Source: Desulfobacter hydrogenophilus (GTDB lineage: Bacteria > Desulfobacterota > Desulfobacteria > Desulfobacterales > Desulfobacteraceae). From it: a DNA stretch of 64,000 bases. Positions 17,126 to 25,995 of the stretch are shown here, piece after piece; position 1 is the stretch's first letter, and each line of letters opens with the position of its first letter. Where the stretch lies: positions 3,598,501 to 3,662,500 of the forward strand of contig NZ_CP036313.1 in the NCBI RefSeq assembly GCF_004319545.1. The letters are read 5' to 3'. A model generated the notes under the pieces. That model ran no database searches, was not told the DNA's origin, and saw only the letters and a program-made list of their open reading frames with translations. The translations under genes were made by a program, and so were the position numbers.

Positions 17126-17356
17126 ATGAAAAACTCAATTATGGACAGATTAATAGACGAGCTGGACATGTTTATAGACCCTGTGGATTACCCCATTGAA
17201 CTTGAATACGGCGGTCGCGGCAGGGATCTTCGGGTGCAGGAAAAGGCCCGGGAGCTGGTGGTGATACTGGAAGAGCTGTCCGCACCCGAAGCCCGGGCCG
17301 CGCTGGAACTGGCCGGGGATCTTCTGGACAACCCTATTTATACCGGGAGGTTTTGA
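17126..17356 (+). CDS. Small early-region protein, unknown function
   Basis: 76 residues from the ATG at 17126 (GAGGTG upstream). Acidic N-terminus (MDRLIDELDMFIDPVDYPIELEYGGRGRD) and a helical C-terminus with hydrophobic heptads (EKARELVVILEELSAPEARAALELAGDLLD). It lies directly before a winged-helix gene, to which it is joined by TGATTG. No family recognised. Confidence 0.6.
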   Translation: MKNSIMDRLIDELDMFIDPVDYPIELEYGGRGRDLRVQEKARELVVILEELSAPEARAALELAGDLLDNPIYTGRF

Positions 17357-17656
17357 TTGAAAGATCGGTCATCATATCGCCGCATTGAGGCGGCAAAGAA
17401 AACCATGGCGATTATCCGCTTTCTTTCTGAACAACGGCAGCCGGTGCCTGGCGTGGAAGTGGCCAGGGCGGTGAGTATTCCTTCTGGTACGGCCATGTGT
17501 CACCTGGTCACCCTGGAAGATGACCGCATGGTGCGGCGTGTGGGCGAGCACTGGGAGCTGGGGGATGGCATGGCAATTTTGTGGGCACGGCGTAAATCGC
17601 AGATAGAGAGCGGCATTGACCGCATGAAAACAAATTTATCAGATATAGGAGCGTAA
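17357..17656 (+). CDS. IclR-like winged-helix DNA-binding protein
   Basis: 99 residues. The pattern AAKKTMAIIRFLSEQRQPVPGVEVARAVSIPSGTAMCHLVTLEDDRMVRRVGEHWELGDG is that of the N-terminal winged helix of IclR-type regulators (AxxVLxxLxx...TxxEIAxxxGLPxxTxxxxLxTLxxxGxxxxxxxxYxLG). The ligand-binding part is missing, so it is only the DNA-binding domain, as in several Mu-like phages. The start appears to be a TTG immediately behind the previous stop, with GGGAGG upstream. Confidence 0.7.
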   Translation: MKDRSSYRRIEAAKKTMAIIRFLSEQRQPVPGVEVARAVSIPSGTAMCHLVTLEDDRMVRRVGEHWELGDGMAILWARRKSQIESGIDRMKTNLSDIGA

Positions 17657-17658
17657 AA

Positions 17659-18582
17659 ATGACAGACAAAAAAAGGAAACCCATGGATCCGGACACAGAA
17701 GCGGCCCTGGCCATTGTGGACATGGAGCAGAAACAGGATCGGTACAGGGAGACGGAACAGCAGACCAGGGAACGGTTGATTGCCAAGTGTCATGAGGTAA
17801 TTGGGCGGGTGCAGGGGCTTAACATGATCTCCGAATTCGCCAACGTTAGCAATTTTGTATGGCTGAAGCAGGTGAAGGACTCCAAGATATACAAAGATCT
17901 TCCTGAAATTGGGACATGGGATAAGTTTTGTAATTACATAGGTTTATCAAGGCAAAAGGTCGATTTAGACCTTCAAAATCTGACAACTTTTGGAGAGGCT
18001 TTTTTGCTAACGGTTGGCAATTTGAATGTCGGCTACCGAGACCTAAAGAAACTCCGCCAACTAACCCATGAGGGATCAGTGGCCGTGGATGCCAACTCCG
18101 TAACCATAGGCGAAGAAAAGATCCCCCTAACCCCGGAACGATCAGAAGATCTCCAGCTGGCCATAGAATCCCTTCTGGAAGCCAAAAACCGGGAGATAGA
18201 GGACAAAGAAGCCCAGGTAAAGGCCAAAGAACGCATCCTTAAAGACAAGAGCAAGACCATAGACAAGCAGGCCCATGAAATATCCCTCATGGAAGGCAAA
18301 GCCAAAAAGAACGGCTACACCCCGATAGAAGAGTCCCAGATGCGGGCCATGGACAATTCCCGCACCATCATTGACGGGTTGCTCATGGAATTTGACCCGG
18401 AGAGAAACCCCCTTCCCCCGGATGCAACCCCCCGGATGCGGGCCAAACTTATGCACACCCTGGATTATTTTCGCCGGGTGATCCTGGCCACCTACGACAC
18501 GGCGGCGGATGAATACGGCGAACCAGAGATTGATGACGACTGGATTCCCCCCCCACCTGCGAGAGCCTTTGCCCAGGTTTGA
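17659..18582 (+). CDS. Early-region protein with central coiled coil
   Basis: 307 residues. Residues 40-135 contain a helical region with a helix-turn-helix-like segment (GTWDKFCNYIGLSRQKVDLDLQNL, GYRDLKKLRQL). Residues 165-215 form a long charged coiled coil (AKNREIEDKEAQVKAKERILKDKSKTIDKQAHEIS). The C-terminus is proline-rich (DDWIPPPPARAFAQV). It precedes the transposase gene, where Mu-like phages of this group often carry a protein of this size. Possibly a DNA-binding partner in transposition; function not established. Confidence 0.65.
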   Translation: MTDKKRKPMDPDTEAALAIVDMEQKQDRYRETEQQTRERLIAKCHEVIGRVQGLNMISEFANVSNFVWLKQVKDSKIYKDLPEIGTWDKFCNYIGLSRQKVDLDLQNLTTFGEAFLLTVGNLNVGYRDLKKLRQLTHEGSVAVDANSVTIGEEKIPLTPERSEDLQLAIESLLEAKNREIEDKEAQVKAKERILKDKSKTIDKQAHEISLMEGKAKKNGYTPIEESQMRAMDNSRTIIDGLLMEFDPERNPLPPDATPRMRAKLMHTLDYFRRVILATYDTAADEYGEPEIDDDWIPPPPARAFAQV

Positions 18583-18652
18583 CAGTGAAGGAAACCCTAT
18601 CCTGGAATCCCGGGACAAGAACACGGACATCATCGACGTAGGAGATTAAACC

Positions 18653-20341
18653 ATGGGGTGGGTACAGGAAATGTCAGACAGACTTGCCATTGCGGTGAAC
18701 GGAGAAAGGGACCGGATTATATCCGAATACCAGTCCCTGACCGGGAAGAGCCGGACCACGCTGTACCGCATAGCCAAAAAGAACGGATTTGAAACCGGGC
18801 GCAGGCAACGGTGTGATGCCGGTACCACCTGCCTGTCCGATTACCAGCTGCAGTTTGTTAGCACACTGATGCAGTCAACGGCCAGGAAGGTCAAAGGAGT
18901 GATTATGCCAACGTCGGAAGCGCTGTCCATTGCAGAGGATAACCAAGTGATCCCGACGGGTCAGATATCCGTGGAGCGGGTATCAGCCCTGCTTCGGGAG
19001 CGGGAGATGAACAAGGCGGCTCTGGATGCACCCACGCCGTGCATCCGCATGCGCAGCCTTCACCCCAACCATGTGCACGTGTTCGACGCATCCATATGTA
19101 TACAGTATTACCTGAAATCCGGCAAAGGTCTGGGCTTCATGGACGAGCGGGATTTCCGGGAAAAAAAGCCCAAAAACTTTGCCAAGATTAAAGAGCGCAT
19201 CTTCCGCATGGTGCTGGCGGATCATTTCACCCATCATCTGTACGTGAAATATTACGTGACATCCGGTGAAAACGCCCTGATGACCTTTGATTTTCTTACC
19301 TCTGCCTGGCGGGGCGGGCACCATGAAAAAAACCCCTTCCGGGGGGTGCCTTTTTTCCTGCTGATGGATGCGGGCAGCGCCAACGTTGCCAAGGGTATCA
19401 TGGCCCTGCTGAAAAGCCTGGAGATCGAAATGCCCAAAAACATGCCCCATAACCCCCGTCGCCAGGGATCGGCCGAGAATGCCCAGAACCTGATTGAAAC
19501 CCATTTTGAATCCCGCCTGCACCTGGAACCTGCCACCACCGTGGACGAGCTAAACGCCTGGTGCACGGACTGGCTTGCCCATTTCAATGCCACCCGGCGG
19601 CATCGTCGCTACGGCATGAGCCGGACAGCCTGCTGGCTGAAATACATCCGCCAGGAACATATCCGGGATCTGCCAGATGATGAATACCTCCGGGACATGT
19701 TTGCAGAACCGGAAGTGACCCGCACGGTGGGGGCGGATAACACCATCTCCTTCCGGGGTGAACAATACCGGCTGAGCCACATTGACGGTATCCGGCCGGG
19801 ATTAAAGGTGGATGTGATCATGCGGCCCTATCATCGTCCCCAGGTGGGCGTGGTCTGCAACGGGGAAGAGTACCTGGTGCAGCCGGTCACCCTGCTGGAC
19901 GGCGGATTTTCTGAAGATGCGGTGGTCATCGGGGAAGGGTTTAAATCCCAGCCCGACACACCGGCCATGCGGACCCGGAAGGCCAACGATAACCTGGCCT
20001 TTGGGGAAGAACAGAAAAAGGGAGATCTGCCCTTTGGTGGCACCCTGCATGTACACGGGCACCATGGAGACAAGGTGCAGGCGGTACCCATGCCCCGGAG
20101 AGGCACGCCCATCACCGTGGACAGGGATGTGGAAGACCGGAAGATCCCCATCATGGAGCTGTTCCGGCGCCTCCGGGATGCCGGGGTTACGATGACACCG
20201 GCGCTGAACTCGGATTTAAGGGCTGGACTAGGGCTGTCCGTATCCGTGGCCCAGGCGGATGAGATTATAACGGCCCTTTGTGAAGACCGGCACTGGCAGA
20301 TGGGAGGGATGGATGAGCGTCTTGAAGCAGTTGCTAATTGA
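18653..20341 (+). CDS. Phage transposase, DDE/rve type (MuA role)
   Basis: 562 residues. It should cut and join phage ends during integration and replicative transposition. The rve core shows D145 in HVFDAS, D239 in LLMDAGSAN and E275 in GSAENAQN, the spacing expected of a DDE recombinase. An N-terminal helix-turn-helix region (about 1-60) should bind the phage ends. After the core comes a beta-barrel segment (NTISFRGEQYRLSHIDGIRPGLKVDVIM), as in MuA, and a C-terminal region (from about 450) in the place where MuA contacts its ATPase partner. AGGAG precedes the ATG. The next gene overlaps its end by 29 bases. Confidence 0.9.
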   Translation: MGWVQEMSDRLAIAVNGERDRIISEYQSLTGKSRTTLYRIAKKNGFETGRRQRCDAGTTCLSDYQLQFVSTLMQSTARKVKGVIMPTSEALSIAEDNQVIPTGQISVERVSALLREREMNKAALDAPTPCIRMRSLHPNHVHVFDASICIQYYLKSGKGLGFMDERDFREKKPKNFAKIKERIFRMVLADHFTHHLYVKYYVTSGENALMTFDFLTSAWRGGHHEKNPFRGVPFFLLMDAGSANVAKGIMALLKSLEIEMPKNMPHNPRRQGSAENAQNLIETHFESRLHLEPATTVDELNAWCTDWLAHFNATRRHRRYGMSRTACWLKYIRQEHIRDLPDDEYLRDMFAEPEVTRTVGADNTISFRGEQYRLSHIDGIRPGLKVDVIMRPYHRPQVGVVCNGEEYLVQPVTLLDGGFSEDAVVIGEGFKSQPDTPAMRTRKANDNLAFGEEQKKGDLPFGGTLHVHGHHGDKVQAVPMPRRGTPITVDRDVEDRKIPIMELFRRLRDAGVTMTPALNSDLRAGLGLSVSVAQADEIITALCEDRHWQMGGMDERLEAVAN

Positions 20342-21479
20342 GCTTGACATTCCCCAGCGGGAATTTGCGGTCATGATGGGCACCTCCAAAAATACACTGT
20401 CCCGGATTTTACAGGGCAGGATGCCGGTGTACCAGAAATCCCGGGAAAAAACCATAGGGCCCATCATGGCATGGGTGAGCAAAAACAAGACGGCCATGGC
20501 ATGGTTAAAGGCCCGCAACTACGGTGTTTCTGATATTTGGCTTCCCTTTGAAGGGCAGGGGAAAAAGAAAGTGGCGTGGTCTGCCCCGATTGGCCTGGGA
20601 GACCCCAACGAAATCGAACCCAGAGAGGATATTGAGATGATAACCAGGAATGCATTGAGATACTTCAAGATGTTTAATGACCCGTTTTTCAACGATGTGA
20701 ACTCCAGCAAGGATATTTTCATGAGCGGTGAGCACCGGTTCCTGCGCGAAATGATGCTGGATGCTGCCCAATACGGGGGGTTTGTGGCCATCGTGGGCGG
20801 GGTGGGCTCCGGGAAAAGCGTGATGCGCAAGGTGGCGGTGGAACAGCTGATGCAGGAGGGTGTCAAGATTGTGTTTCCCCTCATCATAGACAAGTCCCGG
20901 GTATCGCCTGCCTCTCTCATCGACGCCATTGTGATGGACATATCCGACGAGCCCCCCAAGCGCAGCCTGGAACAGAAGACCCGACAGGCCATGCGCCTGT
21001 TAAAAGCCCGGGCGGAAAGCGGCATGAAACAGGTGCTGATGATCGAAGAGTCCCAGATGATCGACAAGCGGGCCTTTAAGGCGCTGAAGCAGATACACGA
21101 ACTGGAGAACGGCTTTTCCAGGCTCATCGGCATCATCCTCATCGGTCAGCCGGAACTTTTAAAGAAGCTGGATGAGGTCAGCAACCCGGATATCCGGGAG
21201 GTGACCCGGCGGATCACCACGGCGGAGATCCAGGGCCTGGGGGAAGATGTGGCGGCCTACCTGAGGCATAAATTTACCCGGACCGGCAAGAACGTGGACG
21301 ATATCCTGGCCGAAGATGTTTATCCGGCCATCAACCAGAAGCTGTCCCGCACCCGGGGACGAAAAACCATTGATAAGAGTTATCCGCTGTCCGTGAACAA
21401 CCTGGTGGCCCGGGCCATCAACCTGGCGGCGGACATGGGGGAGGAAAAGGTCTCTGCTGACCTGGTGATGACTTGCTAA
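20313..21479 (+). CDS. AAA ATPase, transposition target-selection protein (MuB role)
   Basis: 388 residues. Residues 1-60 form a Cro/CI-like helix-turn-helix (QLLIELDIPQREFAVMMGTSKNTLSRILQG), as in MuB. The ATPase has Walker A GGVGSGKS at about 162-169 and Walker B VLMIEESQ near 240-247, followed by a sensor segment (IGIILIGQPELL). MuB-type proteins coat target DNA and stimulate the transposase. The ATG at 20313 with GGGAGG upstream was preferred over an upstream GTG at 20280. Translational coupling to the transposase is likely from the overlap. Confidence 0.9.
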   Translation: MSVLKQLLIELDIPQREFAVMMGTSKNTLSRILQGRMPVYQKSREKTIGPIMAWVSKNKTAMAWLKARNYGVSDIWLPFEGQGKKKVAWSAPIGLGDPNEIEPREDIEMITRNALRYFKMFNDPFFNDVNSSKDIFMSGEHRFLREMMLDAAQYGGFVAIVGGVGSGKSVMRKVAVEQLMQEGVKIVFPLIIDKSRVSPASLIDAIVMDISDEPPKRSLEQKTRQAMRLLKARAESGMKQVLMIEESQMIDKRAFKALKQIHELENGFSRLIGIILIGQPELLKKLDEVSNPDIREVTRRITTAEIQGLGEDVAAYLRHKFTRTGKNVDDILAEDVYPAINQKLSRTRGRKTIDKSYPLSVNNLVARAINLAADMGEEKVSADLVMTC

Positions 21480-21532
21480 GCGGTGACTTGCCAATAACAC
21501 TTGTTTGGACACTTTTTGAAGGAGCGTACGTC

Positions 21533-22027
21533 ATGGGTAATTGTGTGAATCTGACATTAAGTAAGCATTTCAAAGACCGATGGATGGAGCGGGTGGGTAA
21601 CTGGCCTACCCTGGATGCCGTGGCCCATTATATTAAAAATTCCGTGCCGGTGCAGACCGGTCAGGATCTGGTCCGTAAGAATGGGGAACCTTTCAGGATG
21701 CTGGCCATTTACTGGCATCCGGATCTGGATGTACTGATCAAGGTAGATATCCATAACCGGACGGCGGTGACGGTGCTGTCCCGGGAGAACTGGACGGCCA
21801 GGTTCCCGCAACATGCAAAACCGGTTGAAGCCCCTGTCAGCGAGCCTGCTGAAACGCCTGTAAACACTGTGGTCTGTGCTCCGGTTGAAGCGCCTGCAAC
21901 CAGGCATGTTGAACCCGTTGCCAGTTCCGAGAAGGCCAAGTCATCCTTTATGAAAAATCGCATCGCAAACATACGGGCCACCTTCGGCCGTAAACAGCTT
22001 GGGACAAAACTGCTGAAACAACTTTAA
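21533..22027 (+). CDS. Early-region protein with Pro/Glu/Val-rich linker, unknown function
   Basis: 164 residues from the ATG at 21533 (AAGGAG upstream). The N-terminal 85 residues look like a compact domain (LTLSKHFKDRWMERVGNWPTLDAVAHYIKNS..., LAIYWHPDLDVLIKVDIHNRTAVTVLS). Then comes a low-complexity linker rich in Pro, Val, Glu and Ala (residues 100-140) and a basic C-terminal tail (SSFMKNRIANIRATFGRKQLGTKLLKQL). Its place behind the ATPase gene suggests a phage DNA-metabolism accessory role. Not recognised. Confidence 0.6.
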   Translation: MGNCVNLTLSKHFKDRWMERVGNWPTLDAVAHYIKNSVPVQTGQDLVRKNGEPFRMLAIYWHPDLDVLIKVDIHNRTAVTVLSRENWTARFPQHAKPVEAPVSEPAETPVNTVVCAPVEAPATRHVEPVASSEKAKSSFMKNRIANIRATFGRKQLGTKLLKQL

Positions 22028-22045
22028 CGTCACCAGGGAGATAAA

Positions 22046-22255
22046 ATGAGAAACAATTTGATCCGCAACGCCCGTAAAATAAACACCAGAAATCACTGTC
22101 TGTCTCTTTCGAATGCCATGATCTGCATGGATTGTGAGCATATCTTTTCAGCCTATAACCCGGCCTGCACATGCCCCAAGTGTGCGTCAAACACGGTGGT
22201 GTTTTTGGCCAAATGGGTACCGACCACCATGGACAGGTGTAAGAGAGCCATATGA
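22046..22255 (+). CDS. Small zinc-ribbon protein
   Basis: 69 residues with two Cys pairs, ICMDCEH and CTCPKCAS, the layout of a rubredoxin-knuckle zinc ribbon. GGGAG precedes the ATG. It overlaps the next gene through ATGA. Small zinc ribbons of this kind are common in phage early operons; function unknown. Confidence 0.65.
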   Translation: MRNNLIRNARKINTRNHCLSLSNAMICMDCEHIFSAYNPACTCPKCASNTVVFLAKWVPTTMDRCKRAI

Positions 22256-22947
22256 ACGAATCACGAACTAAAAAACAGGGAGAAAACATCATGGAAAAAG
22301 AACAAACCATTGAAACGGAACAGATCACCTTTAACGGCAAGGCATACATGGAAGATGGCCAGGGCAGGCTGGTTCTGGTCGAAACCATAGATCCCGCTAC
22401 ACTCCTCAAGGATGACCTGGTCAAACGCCTGGTGGATCAGGCGCGGGGTCTCCAGGAGATCCTGAAAACCCATAAGGATGAAATGCTGTCCGAGGTGGCC
22501 AGTTTTGTGGCCTTGTCTGCTGAGGAATATGACGTAAAATATGGCGGGAAAAAGGGCAATGTGACCCTGACATCTTATAATGGGAAAATGAAAATCTATA
22601 AGCAGGTTGGGGATGTCATCGCCTTTGACGAGGGGCTGCTCATTGCGAAAGAACTCATCGACAAGTGCCTGAACGAATGGACAGAGGGCAGCAATGCCCA
22701 CATCAAAGCGGTTGTTGAAAACATCTTTAACCTGGACAAAATGGGGCCGGTGGACACCCAGCGGATTCTGGGCCTCAGAAAGCTGAAGATCCAGAACAAG
22801 GACTGGCAGAAAGCCATGGATATCATCCACAAAAGTGCCCGGGTTGTTGGAAGCACGGAATATATCAGGGCCTATTACAAGCCCGAGGTGGACGGTAAAA
22901 CCTCAAAAGACTGGGAGTGCATCACCTTGGATATGGCAGCTGTATGA
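22252..22947 (+). CDS. DUF3164 family phage protein
   Basis: 231 residues (or 218 from the ATG at 22291, which has AGGGAG upstream). The sequence DPATLLKDDLVKRLVDQARGLQEILKTHKDEMLSEV, then YGGKKGNVTLTSYNGKMKIYKQVGDVIAFDEGL and AKELIDKCLNEWTEGSN, is typical of DUF3164, a family found in Mu-like phages near GemA and the transposition genes. Role unknown, possibly recombination or DNA binding. It overlaps both neighbours by four bases. Confidence 0.82.
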   Translation: MNESRTKKQGENIMEKEQTIETEQITFNGKAYMEDGQGRLVLVETIDPATLLKDDLVKRLVDQARGLQEILKTHKDEMLSEVASFVALSAEEYDVKYGGKKGNVTLTSYNGKMKIYKQVGDVIAFDEGLLIAKELIDKCLNEWTEGSNAHIKAVVENIFNLDKMGPVDTQRILGLRKLKIQNKDWQKAMDIIHKSARVVGSTEYIRAYYKPEVDGKTSKDWECITLDMAAV

Positions 22948-23177
22948 GGGTGGTCTGCCCCAGCCGCCTGCCCTTGAAAAGCCACAACTACATGGCGGCC
23001 ATTGCCTGGGATCTTGCTGATACCGCCGACCGTCAGGGAGAACGTGCCCGGGACATTTCGCACCGGGCCATAAAACGTGAACCATCGGATCTGAGCCGAC
23101 CCGTTGCGCCCATGGATGTGGCGGAGATGCGCCGGATCAGGGATGAAAATATGAGGAAAAAACATGGAAAAGATTGA
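22944..23177 (+). CDS. Small hypothetical early-region protein
   Basis: 77 residues from the ATG at 22944, which overlaps the previous stop as ATGA. Basic and Arg-rich with a DTADRQGERARDISHRAIKREP stretch and a helical C-terminus (AEMRRIRDENMRKKHGKD). No family recognised. The next gene starts inside its last codons. Confidence 0.55.
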   Translation: MRVVCPSRLPLKSHNYMAAIAWDLADTADRQGERARDISHRAIKREPSDLSRPVAPMDVAEMRRIRDENMRKKHGKD

Positions 23178-23331
23178 ATCAATACTCGAAGCGGCAGACG
23201 AGCTGCTCGATAACGCCGCATGGTATTCTGAGGATGCGTATGCATCGAATGAGATGGTGGTGTCTACCCGGTGCATCACCGCCCTGAGGGAGGCCGTGGA
23301 GGCCTTTGACATGGAGGCCTATAATGAATAA
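23164..23331 (+). CDS. Small acidic hypothetical protein (55 residues)
   Basis: A short gene between its overlapping neighbours: ATG at 23164, stop at 23329-23331. Acidic and probably helical (MEKIESILEAADELLDNAAWYSEDAYASNEM, ALREAVEAFDMEAYNE). It overlaps the upstream gene by 14 bases and the gemA start by eight. Support is from the tight operon packing; no function can be given. Confidence 0.5.
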   Translation: MEKIESILEAADELLDNAAWYSEDAYASNEMVVSTRCITALREAVEAFDMEAYNE

Positions 23332-23893
23332 AACTGCTAAAAAGAACCAGCCCAGCAGCGTAAAGCAGCGTCAATTGCTGGCCATTGCCCGCCAGCAATT
23401 GAACATGGACAAGGACGATTATAAGGCCATCATGACAGCCCATTACGGCGTGGACAGTTCCACCCGGCTCACCTTCGGCCAGGCAGAGGAGTTCATTGAT
23501 TATTTTGCCTCCCGGGGGTTTGTCATCGTCTCAAAAAAACGCCGGTATCTCAAGCGCAAAAACCCGGCCAAAACCCGGGAATACCCCAAGGTCATTGACA
23601 TGGCATCTCCGGCGGAACTGGAAAAGATAGATGCCCTGGCAGGCCTTATCACCTGGCGGTGTGAGGACGGGATGACCCGGTGGATGCAAAAGTTTTTAAA
23701 GATCGACCGGGTAAAGACAGGCCGGGATGCCTTCCGGGCGATCGAGGGGCTTAAAAAGATGTTTGAAAACGGCATGGTGAAGCTGCACGGTGAAGACTGG
23801 TGGCTCAAGAGTTTTGATAGCCTGGAAATCAATGCCTATATCGCGGAACATATGCCAGCTAAGTACAAAGACCGTGTCTCCATGCCGTTTTAA
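23324..23893 (+). CDS. gemA: GemA-like regulatory protein (DUF1018)
   Basis: 189 residues from the ATG at 23324 with GGAGG upstream. The N-terminus (KQRQLLAIARQQLNMDKDDYKAIMTAHYGVDSSTRLTFGQAEEFIDYF) is the DUF1018 pattern of Mu gp16/GemA. The second half (ITWRCEDGMTRWMQKFLKIDRV..., AIEGLKKMFENG) is the matching C-terminal part. GemA proteins are thought to modulate host gene expression and DNA topology during Mu growth. Its place just before mor is as in Mu. Confidence 0.85.
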   Translation: MNKTAKKNQPSSVKQRQLLAIARQQLNMDKDDYKAIMTAHYGVDSSTRLTFGQAEEFIDYFASRGFVIVSKKRRYLKRKNPAKTREYPKVIDMASPAELEKIDALAGLITWRCEDGMTRWMQKFLKIDRVKTGRDAFRAIEGLKKMFENGMVKLHGEDWWLKSFDSLEINAYIAEHMPAKYKDRVSMPF

Positions 23894-24105
23894 CCCCATA
23901 CAAGGAGCCCCTGTTTGACGAATTCACGTGCAAAAATCAGCATGGAGGACCTGTCCGAGGATTTGCGGCAGGTGGCGGAGGTCATCGGGCTGGATCTGGT
24001 GGCCCGACTGGTGGCCCGGGTGGGGGGGGAGCGGGTGTATATTCCCTCCCCAGGGCGGCTGGGGGCAAAAGCCAGAAACAGGGCCATACGCAATGAATTC
24101 ACAGG

Positions 24106-25699
24106 GGAAAATCATAAAGCTAAAGTTTCCTGTAAATTTATCGAGTTTTTTGCTATGCAACCATGCGTAGCAGGATTTTGACGAAAGATTTTTGTGGGGT
24201 TTGCGCTGGCACAGGGCAAACACTATAAAAATCAGAACTCAATGCCGCCTCCGCAATTATCCGCCGCACATCAGAAAATGCAAATCCGGCTCGTCCCCGA
24301 ATTTTATATCTTCGATCGGGTGCATTTTCCAACCGGTCAGCATAGATCCATGTCAGCGTTGTGGACATCATGCAGAAGTTAAGGTGATTCAGTACGGCTT
24401 CCGAATTCCGAACTTGTGATTTTGAACTGCCAATCTCCTGCTTAATTTCTTTAAATCCTGATTCAATTTTCCAGCGCGCGCCATAATATTCTATAATTTG
24501 CTCAACCGAAAGCCTCATATCTGTGGTCATGAGGGCAACGTACCGTGTTTTTCGATAAACCCAGACAACCCGCACCCTACACTTCATCGTCTTCAGCATA
24601 ACGGTTTGTGAATACGCCAGCACTTCCCTTTTTTTGCCGTAGAGAAAAACCCTATAACTCTGGGAGTTCTCCTTCAACCTCCCTGCACAATCATCCACAG
24701 AACCCAAACGTAGGCCATACTTTCGTGGACGGCCAGCCTTAGGTGTTCCTGTAGCGACAGGTGCAAAATCATACAGAATAATATTTGTTCGCATACGAGA
24801 AAGCAGGTGGAAAGAGCCTTCATTTCTACGATCCAACCTGGACCAGAGGCCATTGTTGCCAAACCAGCTATCTGTCACAATCAACACCGGTTGCTTATAG
24901 TAATTTCGAATATCCGTTATCATTGTGGCCGCCTGTGCCATTTTGTCTTCAAAATGAAGAACCTCTCCTTTCCGTGTGGCAGTCGCAGATTCTGCCTCAA
25001 TGTCCTTTTTCATCATATAAAATCGAAAATCAAGAGGCAGGCAGGCCCATCTGGATTTTATTTTTTTCAATAATCCTACTGCCAGAATACACTGTGACCA
25101 TGGATACGAACTTTGGTTAGACTTTGAGGCATGGTTGTGAAAATATGCGCAACCAAAAATTTTTTTTCCACTCTTTGGGTTTATGGAATCATCCAGTACT
25201 AGCAGAATTCGTTCTTTTACAGCTGGTGACGGAATCATTCCCCACATCGTATGCCATAGTCCTTTCCATGGTAATGTTGGGCTTGCCATGAAGGCATAAA
25301 AGCGCTGACTTTTCAGCTTTAAACCAAATAGAGTTTGCAGGGCACGTAACAGGTTAGAGGTGATTGATGATGTAAATGGAACCAACACAGCCAATAGCGT
25401 GTATACAAACCAGACCTTCCGTTTCTGTCCCTGAACAGTATTAGAAAATACAGCTTGCAGAGGTAATAGCAAATCACGTAATATAAACATGGTAGGTCGC
25501 TCCTTTTTTGGTATAATTTCAATTAATTAGCCAATTAAAATATACCATAGGAGCGCCTACCTTCCAAGATCTATTTATCGCTTATTTTAAATAAATTCAG
25601 TATGTTATTTCAACAAACCGTTTAAGTTTGGCATGAAAAATGAAACTCAATTTCCATGCCAACTGCATCTTGAGGCTTTCTCAAACCGATTCTAATTTT
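24106..25699 (-). mobile_element. IS4-type insertion sequence, about 1594 bp, inserted in mor
   Basis: Boundaries were set from the restored mor frame: CAGG stands at 24102-24105 and again at 25700-25703, a probable 4-bp target duplication. The outer bases are GGAAAAT on the left and ATTTT on the right, only weakly inverted. It contains one transposase gene on the minus strand and about 200 bases of AT-rich non-coding DNA on its right side. Its lower GC compared with the phage genes marks it as foreign to the prophage. Confidence 0.82.
24153..25490 (-). CDS. IS4-family DDE transposase
   Basis: 445 residues, intact. Catalytic features: first aspartate in LVLDDSINPKSGKKI, second in LIVTDSWFGNN, and the glutamate in YGARWKIESGFKEIKQEIG, which also carries the Y-(2)-R-(3)-E-(6)-K signature (YGARWKIESGFKEIK) of IS4-type transposases. 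The N-terminus (FILRDLLLPLQAVFSNTVQGQKRKVWFVYTLLAVLVPF) is typical of the subgroup with a hydrophobic helical head. It would move the element by cut and paste. Transcribed against the phage late genes. Confidence 0.88.
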   Translation of the reverse strand: MFILRDLLLPLQAVFSNTVQGQKRKVWFVYTLLAVLVPFTSSITSNLLRALQTLFGLKLKSQRFYAFMASPTLPWKGLWHTMWGMIPSPAVKERILLVLDDSINPKSGKKIFGCAYFHNHASKSNQSSYPWSQCILAVGLLKKIKSRWACLPLDFRFYMMKKDIEAESATATRKGEVLHFEDKMAQAATMITDIRNYYKQPVLIVTDSWFGNNGLWSRLDRRNEGSFHLLSRMRTNIILYDFAPVATGTPKAGRPRKYGLRLGSVDDCAGRLKENSQSYRVFLYGKKREVLAYSQTVMLKTMKCRVRVVWVYRKTRYVALMTTDMRLSVEQIIEYYGARWKIESGFKEIKQEIGSSKSQVRNSEAVLNHLNFCMMSTTLTWIYADRLENAPDRRYKIRGRAGFAFSDVRRIIAEAALSSDFYSVCPVPAQTPQKSFVKILLRMVA

Positions 25700-25803
25700 C
25701 AGGAAACTTCAGTCATAAAGAACTGGCCGTCAAATATGGATTGACGGTGCAATGGATTCGGAAAATCGTGTCCGGGTCTGAATCTAAATAAAAGGAGCGC
25801 AAC

Positions 25804-25995
25804 ATGAAAGACGAAATTAAAAAACAGGCCCAGGATATATGCGGGTCATCCGTGGCTGATGGGGTGGTGTCCATGTATCACGTAAAAGATATCCCCCTGG
25901 CAAAGGCCTGCTGGGAGTATGAAAGACACCACATGAACCGGACAAGTATGCTCAAGGTGATCAAACGGCGCATCAAACAGCTGGGAGGTAATTGA
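25804..25995 (+). CDS. Small hypothetical phage protein after mor
   Basis: 63 residues with AAGGAGCGC upstream of the ATG. Helical and basic at the C-terminus (RTSMLKVIKRRIKQLGGN). Its stop overlaps the ATG of the next gene. No family recognised. Confidence 0.55.
   Translation: MKDEIKKQAQDICGSSVADGVVSMYHVKDIPLAKACWEYERHHMNRTSMLKVIKRRIKQLGGN

Larger units (their letters stand above)
23915..25791 (+). pseudogene. mor: Mor-family middle transcription activator, split by an IS element
   Basis: The 5' part (23915-24105) reads MEDLSEDLRQVAEVIGLDLVARLVARVGGERVYIPSPGR through NRAIRNEFTG. The 3' part (25704-25791) reads NFSHKELAVKYGLTVQWIRKIVSG and ends in a stop. Joining them across the IS with one copy of CAGG restores a single frame of about 91 residues with the dimerisation domain and C-terminal helix-turn-helix of Mor/C activators. 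In Mu, Mor turns on the middle promoter and so the late programme. The start may be the TTG at 23915 (AAGGAG upstream) or the ATG at 23939. Confidence 0.88.
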
